Shown here: piece by piece, positions 55,593 through 64,000 of the stretch
How positions within the stretch are numbered: the first letter of the stretch is position 1
Layout: every line of letters starts with the position of its first letter
Assembly (NCBI RefSeq): GCF_031143425.1
Contig: NC_090447.1
Coordinates: 136,729,106-136,793,105 of the forward strand
Origin: Pleurodeles waltl
Taxonomy: Eukaryota > Chordata > Amphibia > Caudata > Salamandridae
Length of the DNA: 64,000 nt
Direction: 5' to 3'
Notes under the pieces: model-generated
Told to the model about the DNA's origin: nothing
What the model saw: the letters and a program-made list of their open reading frames with translations, nothing else
Databases searched by the model: none
Program-made: the position numbers and the translations under genes

Positions 55593-56307
55593 GGGCCAGA
55601 TGTACGAAAAAAGCAATTTGCGACTTGCAAATTGCGAGTCCCTGCGACTCGCAATTTGCAACTCGCAAATTGCTATGCAGTACGGTATCTCAGACACCGA
55701 CTGCAACTCGCAATGGGGTCGCAATGACCCACCTCATGAATATTCATGAGGTGGGTCGCAAATTGCGGCCCCATTGCGAGTATAGGCACTCGCTAACATG
55801 GAGGCCTGCTGACGTCAGCAGGCCTCCATGTTAGCGACCTGCTTGTCAATAAAGCAGTTTTTTTTTTTTTTAAGTGTAGCCGTTTTCCCTAAGGGAAAAC
55901 GAGCTGCACTTTAAAAAAATCCGAAACCTTTAGTTTCGGTTTTTCAGGGCAGGGAGTGGTCCCTTGGACCACTCCCTGCCCTGAAAAATTAATATCTGGT
56001 CCAGTCACAAAGGGGAAGGGGTCCCATGGGGACCCCTTCCCGTTTGCGACTGGGTTACCATCTACTTCAAGTGGATGGTAACTGCGAGTCCATTTGCGGC
56101 CGCTTTCGTGGCCGCAAATGGAATTGCATACCAGTGCGAGTCGCTAATAGGAAGGGAACACCCCTTCCTATTAGCGAGTCTGAAATGCATTTTGCGAGTC
56201 GGATCCGACTCGCAAAATGCATTTCTGCATAGCAAACCCACGTTTGCGAGTCGCAAACGGCGATTTTCGCCGTTTGCGACTCGCAAACGGGTTGCTACAT
56301 CTGGCCC
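55593..56307. mobile_element. Harbinger-type MITE, 715 bp, target duplication CTA
   Basis: Same family as 47454-48096: termini gggccagatgta and tacatctggccc, with CTA flanks at 55590-55592 and 56308-56310. It contains a perfect 48-bp palindrome without a loop at 55790-55837 and several further stems (55877-55902; 55953-55982; 56009-56045; 56086-56120). The word tttgcgagtcgcaaa recurs near both ends. It does not code. Confidence 0.85.
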
Positions 56308-56419
56308 CTAGTTTTTTAGTTTTGCTAATAAATTGGCATCATTTGATGAATCTTCACAAAATTTTCCAACAAAATACAATGCTTACTTCATCTGCTGTCT
56401 GGAAAGTTTTGGAGTGATC

Positions 56420-57660
56420 CATCAAGCATGGGCTAAGAAAAAGAGGGGAGCTCCCAAAATGTGTTTTTCCCGTTTATTTTTTTATAGGGAACTTGAACAG
56501 TGATAGCACCAAAACTACTGGGCGGAATTACACCAAATATGTCAGAAAGGTAGGTCCATAAAGAACCCTTTTTGTTATTTGGTCTAAATCTGTTCAGTAG
56601 TTTTAAGAAATAAAAGAAAATCCAAATTTGTATATATAGGGAAGTGAAGGATTTGGACCCCTTCCCGATCTTGTGCTGAGATCTGATTGGCTGGCAACAC
56701 TTCGACAAGGAAGTATTGGCAACCATGTAGGGACTTTGCTTGAGCAGAGTCCCAGACAAAAATGTGGAAAAACTAAAAGGGGCCAGGGTACAGACAACCT
56801 GACCCCTTAACTCTGGTGGTGGGGTCTCAGAGGGACCCCCGTGGGCTAAAAGGCATTTTTTGTGAATTTATTGTGCAAGTCATGGCGGATCCACATAAAT
56901 TCAAAAGCCCCTGGGTGAGCCAAGTTCAGGGGGCATTGTTTATTTGTAACAGGGGCACCCCCGTAGTACCAGGGACCGTCACCTCCCCGGGGCTATATGT
57001 TTTATTTGTGTGGGGGATGCCTGTCGGCCTCCCCCACAGCCCCAGGTGGGACACATGACCCCTCCACAGCCCCGGGAACCACCACCTCCCCAGGGCTATA
57101 TTAAAAATAATGAAAGGGGTCGGTTTAGGACCCCCCCCCACAGCCCTGGGGATCACCACCTCCCCAAGGCATTGTTAGTAGTAGATTGGCTGTGTGGCCC
57201 CCTTGAGGAGCCACTGAATGCCCTGGGGACCACCACCCCTCAGGGCCAGCTCCTGCTATGCCACCCCTAGGGAATAGCTGTTTGCTGTGTCTTGGCTGCA
57301 GCTTTGACAGTGACAGGCAAGTCACAGCAAACATAACTCTGCTTTCTGACAGAAGCTGTCAGAAAGCAGAGTTTTAATTTGTCTTCCCTGCGCGCAGATA
57401 TATATGCAGATGGAAACATTGCTCAAGCAAGCGGGGAGCTGCTATTAAAAGCAGCTCCAAACTTGCTGGGGCAATGCCGGCTCACACAGGAGGCGGGAGC
57501 CAGCTGGGACCATAGGGCAGGCCTATTGTTACCCCCTGCAGTCCCAGATAGCCTATAAAGGACACAAAATAAAATAATAAAAAAGTTATCAGGGACAACG
57601 GGGGAGCCCTTGAGGCTCCTCTGTGATCTCAGAGTGCCCACAGAGGGCACCAAATGAAGA
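56420..57660. repeat. Unclassified GC-rich repeat with degenerate internal repeats
   Basis: Phrases such as cccacagcccc.ggg..accaccacctccccagggc recur around 56960, 57040, 57130 and 57220 at irregular spacing. Hairpins lie at 57345-57372 (ctttctgacag / ctgtcagaaag) and around 57425-57468. No gene. Similar phrasing suggests an interspersed repeat, class unknown. Confidence 0.35.
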
Positions 57661-57889
57661 AAACAAAAAACATTGGTCCAATGCTTAAGGCCTCAGACCT
57701 CAGGGTTGAAGGTTCTGGTCCAGGTGTGTCTGTGGTTATTTCTCTAGTTTAATTTTTTGAACATAAAAAGTTTCAGATTCATAATGAAAGGTGCTCTTGC
57801 TCTTTTTAATTGACAAAAACATTTTTGTCTTTTCAATTGTGTCCAGAAATACCTCATTCTAACTGTATCATTCATCAAAGCCTAAAAAT

Positions 57890-58200
57890 CTCTCTATCGC
57901 TCTCCCTCTCACTCTTTTTCTATCTCTCTCTCTCAACATCTCTTTTTCAATCTCTTTCTCCCACTCACACACCCACTCAGACCCTTATGCACCCACTTGC
58001 ATACCCACACACGCACCCACTCATGGACCCATGCAGACCCTAGTGCACCCAGTCACATCCCCAATCAGACCCTCACACACCCAGTCGCAGACCCACTCAG
58101 ACACTCACCCACCCACTTAGAGACACACTCAGACTTTCAAACACCAACTGAAACCCTCATGCAACAACTCACAGACCTGTGTAGACAATGACACACCCAA
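57890..58200. repeat. Low-complexity CT-rich then CA-rich minisatellite-like tract
   Basis: 57890-57960 is built of tctctctc-type words; 57960-58200 repeats cccactcagaccctcacaca-like units of about 25-30 bp with many changes. Confidence 0.7.
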
Positions 58201-58209
58201 AAGTAAACT

Positions 58210-59610
58210 GATTCAAGCATTCTCACATCCAGACAGAGACTCTCCCAGCCACTCCTACCCCCACCTATTCTCACCCCGAGAGATAGGCTGTTGCCAACTC
58301 TCAGCGCGGACATTTGAAGGACTGTGCAGAGTAGGGTTGGGTGGTTAGGGGGATGGGCAGCAGGGACTGGCTGCAGGCCAGGCCTTGCAGGCAACCTCTG
58401 CTGTGCACGGGTGAAGGTCATACGAGGTGCAAGGATGGGTGCTTATAGAAGGTTGGCCTCAGGCCCCGTAGCCAATCGCCGCAGCACAGGACCAAAGGCC
58501 ATGTGCAGCAGTGGTTGGATTAATGTAAAGTAATGAAAATTACTATACAGTAAAAAAAACATAGACATTCACTGAAAAAAAAACAAAGTTTACAGTCATA
58601 TTATAGTTAGAAAATAGAATTTAAAAAATCATAGAAATTCACAGAAAAAAAACCCAAAGGTTACAATGACGTTATAGATAGGCTCATATTTTAAATGTAC
58701 AAAACCATAGAAATTCACCTGTTACAGTTATCTCAAGTAACTAAAACTCATGCCTTCGCCATGCACTGCTAATTACCCCACAAATTACAGCACTCATGAC
58801 ATTTTTGATACCATCAGTGATAATATCAATGTAATACTTGCTGTAAAATTTTAATTGAAAATACTGTGCATGTAGGGGGTGCAAGTTATAGTTACCCTAT
58901 GGCACGTCCCTGTAACCTTTGTTTTTTTCAGTGAATATATTTATAATCCAAACCAATGTGCATTTGGTCAGCGTGCGCCTAATCGCCGGGGATGCTAGTG
59001 ACATGCTTGCGCCCGGGCATAATTATGTGCAAAATCATCCGTGATCTGTAATTCATGAGACACCACTTTGAGCAGCTTAGCAAACAATATACTTTATCGC
59101 AAATTATGCAACTTGTCTGTCGAACTCAGTGTCAATACATTTAGACTTTCACAGCTTTGGCCAAGACGCCGAAACATTATTTCATTAACATAAATGATGG
59201 GCTACTGACCCTAAAGAAAACACAGTGCCATCTTTGAATGTTGCAAATGCAATTCCAATGCATTCAACAAAAGCAAATATTTTCTCATAATAGTCATTTT
59301 TGCACTTTTCATGTAAGTATAGAACATACAGTCATCACAATGTATTCTGCAAAATATATTTTTGCTGATAATTAAGCACATCACCACAGCATTCGTGATC
59401 ATTCCCTGAGTCACGCCCCAGTGGGCCATGCAACTTAATAGTTCAACAGGGAATTGAGAATTCAAATGATAAACAATTGTAAAATCTGATTCATGGCCGC
59501 CCTAATTATGGCTCAGTGGGCGTGTTTCAAGAAAGTCAAATAAAACTTTTATAAGTCCACATTGTTCTAGTATTGCTCCTCTGTTAATCCAAAAACCAAA
59601 TCAGAAATAA
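58210..59610. other. No gene recognised
   Basis: Contains two similar segments around 58545-58590 and 58615-58660 (tcatagaaattcac..aaaaaa..gtttacagt / ggttacaatgacgttatag), a weak local duplication. Nothing else. Confidence 0.4.
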
Positions 59611-59615
59611 CACAG

Positions 59616-60689
59616 ACCATAACACACACCCTGCTAACCCGTCTCCACGAAGCCGGCATCCAAGACAAAGCCCTCAACTGGATCTCATCCTTCCTCTCTG
59701 ACAGAACCCAGAGAGTCCGACTCTCACCCTTCCGCTCCAAAGCCACCAACCTCATCTGCGGCATCCCCCAAGGCTCCTCTCTTAGCCCAACGTTGTTCAA
59801 CGTCTACATGGCCCCCCTCGCACAACTGGCCCGTCATCACAACCTCAGCATCATCTCCTACGCCAACGACACCCAGCTCGTCCTCTCCCTGACCAAAGAT
59901 CCGCTCACCGCCAAAACCAACCTCCATGAGGGACTAAAATCCATTGCCGAGTGGATGAACAACAGCGGCCTGAAGCTCAACTCCGACAAAACGGAAGTCC
60001 TCATCCTCGGACGCACTCCCTCGGCCTGGAACGACTCCTGGTGGCCCACCGCCCTCGGACCCCCACCCACCCCAGCCAGCCACGCACGAAACCTCGGCTT
60101 CGTCCTCGACTCTGCCCTCACCATGTCCAAACAGATCAACGCCGTCTCCTCTTCTTGTTTCAACACCCTCCGCATGCTCCGCAGGATCTTCAAGTGGATT
60201 CCAACAGGAACCAGGAAGACGGTAACTCAAGCCCCCGTCAGTAGCAGACTTGACTACGGCAACGCACTCTACACAGGCATCCCAACGAAAGACATCAAAC
60301 GACTCCAACGCATACAGAACGCATCCGCCCGCCTGATCCTCGACATACCCTGCCGATGTCACATCTCCCCCCACCTGAAGGACCTCCACTGGCTCCCTGT
60401 GGATACAAGGATCACCTTCAAACTCCTCACCCATGCACACAAGGCTCTACACAACACTGGACCCACCTACCTAAACACCAGACTCAACTTCTACGTCCTC
60501 ACACGTCAACTCCGCTCCGCCAACCTCGCCCTCGCCATCGTCCCCCGAATCCAGCGCAAGACCTCTGACGGCAGATCCTTCTCCTTCCTCGCCGCCAAGA
60601 ACTGGAACTCTCTCCCCACCTCACTACGCCAGACCCAGGACCTCCTCACCTTCAGGAGACTCCTCAAGACATGGCTCTTCGAAAGCTAG
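59616..60689 (+). pseudogene. L2-like LINE ORF2, C-terminal half (copy 1)
   Basis: The frame is open from about 59620 to TAG 60687, without the upstream RT. It shows GIPQGSSLSPTLFNVYM, then SIISYANDTQLVLS, where the catalytic YADD pair is changed to YAND, NNSGLKLNSDKTEVLILGRT, SRLDYGNALYTGIP, HLKDLHWLPV and FRRLLKTWLFES at the end. This is a 5'-truncated insertion with few other breaks. The same subfamily starts again at 62586. The loss of the second Asp means the RT would be inactive. Confidence 0.8.
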
Positions 60690-60782
60690 CAGCACCCCCC
60701 CCACCCCCAGCACCTCGAAACCCTGTCGGGTACATAGCGCGCTTTATAAATTCACTGATTGATTGATTGATTGATTGATTGA
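60690..60782 (+). repeat. LINE 3' UTR and (ATTG)n tail
   Basis: The short 3' UTR contains tagcgcgctttataaattca and ends in six to seven attg units at about 60757-60781, a hallmark of L2-type tails. Confidence 0.8.
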
Positions 60783-61079
60783 CTTCCCATCCTGCAGAGC
60801 AGAATAATAGCCCTTTTGCCAGAGATGTTGATGGTGGCAAAACATGATATCGTCACAATTATTCGAAGTCCTGAAACCAAAAGAAGGGAAAATTCATGCA
60901 GGTACTACCGGAAAAATAAAAATAAAAAACAATTTGTTAAAAAGGCAATAGGAGGCATGAAGCAACACACTATGTCACAATTAACAGATATGTTTATGTC
61001 TCTCCATCCGTGTTGATCCCATTAGATTCTTTAGTGTCCATTCTATGGATGTATCTAGATTTCAAATTTTACAAAGCCT

Positions 61080-62560
61080 TTTCCCTATCACCTCCCCTCA
61101 AGGAGCTTCCTAATACAATCAAAAGTACTGAATGTCATTCCCCCTGGGTCACTGTCATGAAAATTCTTGAAGAGTCTGGCTATTGGGTAGGTATCATCCT
61201 GGTTTTCATAGCTCTCAAATGTTGTAAAATTATCTTGCGTACTGGCAGTATTGTGTTGCCTATGTATTTCTTGAGGCAGGGACATTCTAGTATATATACT
61301 GCATACTCAGTTTTGCAATTTAGAGCTTGTTTGATGTAAATCCTCTCTCCTATATTAGTCACAACTAGTGTAACTTTTTACCATGCTGACAGGCTTTGCA
61401 TTTGCCACATCTTTTGAAGCTGTTGCTAGGATTCATCCACTGTGCTTTGTTAGTGCTCACATAGTTCTGTACAAGGATGCCTTTCATGGCTGTCACCTTC
61501 CTATATGTAATCATCAATTTTGCAAACATTTCTCTGCCTCTTACATGTCTTCCCTAATGATGTGCCAGTGCTTCTGGAGTAGATGCCATATCATAATATG
61601 CTGTACACTCTATGTGATGAATTGATATGTCTTGGTGCCTTGCCTGATGCTCAAATAGTAACTTGTCTCTCTCCTGCTCAACCACCCTGTGAGTAGCTTT
61701 CTGCAAAATGTCCTCACTGTATCCTCTGGCTCGTAATCTGGTAATTGTATCTTCTTTTGCCTTTTCAAAAGCCACACTGGAGCTACACATTTGAACGTCA
61801 ACGCTTGAATTACTTATTTAGCTAGTGAAGGTTAAATTCATGTCATTAACATTGATTTGATCAACAAATTCATCAGCTGAAAATCCCTTTCCACAGTATA
61901 AATAGGTCAGCTATGTATCTGACCCATATCACAATGTGTGCCGACCAGTGCTGTAGTTCTGTACCATGTAGTACCTGCTTCTCCCACCAGCCCATGTGCA
62001 GATTCGCATAGCTGGGGTCAAAGCAGGTACCCATTGCCGTTCCTTGCATTTGTTGAAACAATTCACCATTGAACAAAAAAAGTTACATCTCAGACACCAC
62101 TGAATCATTTGCAACAACATCTTGTTAAGATTGTAAAATCTGATAGGCGTAGATATCAAAAAGTGTCCACTGCCCTTGGACACCCGTGTATATAGAAGTT
62201 AGATCCAAACATATCATTGAAAAATCACCCCCCTAATGTATGTCAAAAATGCGTCTTAAAAGTCAAAGGTTTCTTGTATATAAGACGGCAGGAACTTAAC
62301 CAAAGGCTGCAAAAAGTAATCTATATAATTAGATACATTCTCAAATAAGCTGCCAATGGCAGATATAATTGGCCTGCCAGATGGACAATCCTTGTTCTTG
62401 TGTATTTTAGGGATCAAATAATCAAATACAATATAGGTAACTTGCACTTAGGCACTTGCAAGACGTTATACTCATCCATATTCAATAACTCTTCCTCATG
62501 TCATCTCTTTAAATGTCCATAAAACCCTTCTTTCATGCTTTCATAGTCTGACTTTAAATA
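61080..62560 (-). pseudogene. Penelope-like element, RT plus GIY-YIG, decayed
   Basis: Minus strand: LIPKIHKNKDCPSGRPIISA and GSLFENVSNYIDYFLQPLVK (62420-62280) open the RT; GTAMGTCFDPSYANLHMG and VRYIADLFILW (about 62060-61880) form the catalytic region, with Ala in place of the second Asp of the usual YIDD. After the RT come KAKEDTITRLRARGYSEDIL (61760-61700), CGKCKACQ (near 61400) and AVYILECPCLKKYIGN (about 61300), the GIY-YIG nuclease. Several frame changes and stops are present. This is a different family from 43090-44220. Confidence 0.75.
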
Positions 62561-62585
62561 CTGATATACTGTTTGTCATGTTTGC

Positions 62586-64000
62586 ATGTTTGTTGCTGAG
62601 ACCAACACCAGGAAACCTCTTTGGTTCACAGACACCCTCAAGGAATCTAAAAAAACCTGCTGCACCCTCGAGAAAGCCTGGCGCAAGGACCACACCGCAG
62701 AAAACATGTCTGCCCTCAAAAACGCCACCCGCAAACACCATCATCTGAACCGCGCCACCAAAAGAACTTCCTTCACAGACAGACTGGACAAGAACACTCA
62801 CAACAGCGAAGAACTCTTCAACATTGTCAAAGAGCTCTCCAATCCCAACGTCAACGCCATCACGCCCTCACAAGACCTCTGCAACTCCCTCGCCACCTTC
62901 TTTCATCGTAAGATCACCGACCTACACAACAGCTTCTGACACCAGACCCAGCCAACCACCACAGAACCTACAACCCCAGCCATCACCCTCAACGCCTGGA
63001 CTCACATCAGCACGGAAGAGACCAAAGCTACCATGAACTCCATCCACTCCGGTGCCCCCTCGGACCCCTGCCCACACTTCATCTTCAACAAAACCGACGA
63101 CATCATCGCCCCACATCTCCAGACCATCATCAACAGCTCGTTTGCTTCTGCCACCTTCCCAGAGAGCTGGAAACACGCAGAAGTCAACGCCCTACTGAAG
63201 AAACCTACGGCAGACCCCAGCGACCTGAAGAACTTCCGCCCCATCTCGCTCCTTCCCTTCCCTGCCAAAGTCATAGAGAAGACCGTCAACAAGCAACTTA
63301 CCAACTTCCTTGAAGACAACAACCTACTCGACCCCTCTCAGTCTGGATTCCGAGCCAGCACAGAAACCGCCCTCATCTCAGTCACAGACGACATCAGAAC
63401 TCTGATGGACAATGGAGAAACAGTCGCCCTCATCCTCCTCGACCTCTCGGCTGCCTTCGACACCGTCTGCCACCGAAACCTAATATCCCGCCTCCGCTCC
63501 ACCGGTATCCAAGGACAGGCCCTGGACTGGATCTCCTCCTTTCTCTCCAACCGCTCCCAAAGAGTCTACCTCCCACCGTTCCGCTCAGACCCCACCGAGA
63601 TCATCTGCGGCGTCCCTCAAGGATCCTCGCTCAGCCCGACTCTCTTCAATGTCTACATGAGCCCCCTCGCCGACATCGTACGCAAACACAACATCAACAA
63701 GATGGAATGAAAGACGTCGCAGAATGGATGAAACTCAGCCGTCTGAAACTGAACTCAGACAAAACGGAAGTCCTCATCCTCGGAAACACCCCGTCCGCCT
63801 GGGACGACTCCTGGTGGCCCACGGCCCTTGACACCGCACCAACCCCCTCAGACCACGCACGCAACCTCGGATTCATCCTGGACCCTCTTCTCACCATGAC
63901 CAAACAAGTCAACGCCGTATCATCCTCCTGCTTCCTCACCCTCCGCATGCTCCGAAAGATCTTCCGTTGGATCCCCGCCAACACCAGAAAGACTGTGACC
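62586..64000 (+). pseudogene. L2-like LINE ORF2 (copy 2), cut by window end
   Basis: Begins in the endonuclease-RT linker (LWFTDTLKESKKTCCTLEKA), has a TGA at 62938, then NFRPISLLPFPAKVIEKTVN, SQSGFRASTETALISVTDDI, LILLDLSAAFDTVCHRNLIS with the first catalytic Asp, and GVPQGSSLSPTLFNVYMSPL. At about 63703 a deletion joins HNINKME to KDVAEWMKLSRLKLNSDKTE, removing the whole YADD segment that copy 1 keeps in altered form. The frame continues to the window end. Similarity to copy 1 is high throughout the shared part. Confidence 0.8.

Noticed and set aside
59858..60440. Minus-strand open frames opposite the L2-like LINE
   Set aside because: Shadow frames of the LINE ORF, whose plus-strand motifs are clear.

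Overview
The window looks like a piece of a very large, repeat-dominated vertebrate genome, most likely a salamander or newt. This rests on the mix of elements seen: PIF/Harbinger DNA transposons with their MITEs, L2/CR1-type LINEs, Penelope-like elements, Ty3 retrotransposons and a foamy-virus-like endogenous retrovirus. Species identity is inference. I found no convincing host gene, tRNA, rRNA or CRISPR array. Almost every coding stretch is a transposable-element gene, most of them broken.

Layout. 1-8064: right-hand 8 kb of a Harbinger element (copy A) with a Myb/SANT-like gene (+), an intron-containing transposase (-), a second, different Myb/SANT-like gene (+), a proline/threonine-rich reading frame, three blocks of tandem repeats and a right terminal inverted repeat. 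8100-12223: a 5'-truncated, internally deleted foamy-like endogenous retrovirus (protease, RT, RNase H, 3' LTR). 12.2-19.9 kb: gene-poor, with a 944-bp MITE, a possible Myb-like fragment and the end of another Harbinger transposase. 19920-22.9 kb: Harbinger copy B (left end, first Myb gene, last transposase exon). 22.9-24.67 kb: unclassified repeat. 24674-26.05 kb: an inverted Harbinger right arm and a MITE. 26.1-26.6 kb: LINE fragment. 26.9-28.4 kb: second unclassified repeat. 28.9-35.6 kb: old Harbinger copy C, again with first Myb (+), transposase (-), second Myb (+). 36.6-39.36 kb: a LINE with a 746-codon open frame. 40.2-41.1 kb: MITE. 43.1-44.5 kb: Penelope-like relic and a LINE tail. 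45.4-48.6 kb: relic Ty3 element (-) interrupted by two MITEs. 48.6-50.3 kb: L2/CR1 LINE relic (-). 51.4-54.5 kb: younger Ty3 element (-) with LTR. 55.3-56.3 kb: microsatellites and a MITE. 56.4-58.2 kb: low-complexity and repeat-like sequence. 59.6-64 kb: two copies of one L2-like LINE subfamily around a Penelope-like relic (-).

Working together. The most interesting unit is the Harbinger family. A standard Harbinger needs a DDE transposase plus one Myb-like DNA-binding partner. Here two strongly diverged copies (A and C) both carry two different Myb/SANT genes flanking an oppositely transcribed transposase, so the three-gene plan predates their divergence. Many of the MITEs have 3-bp target duplications and related termini, so they are probably mobilised by such elements. 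Several are chains of perfect local hairpins.
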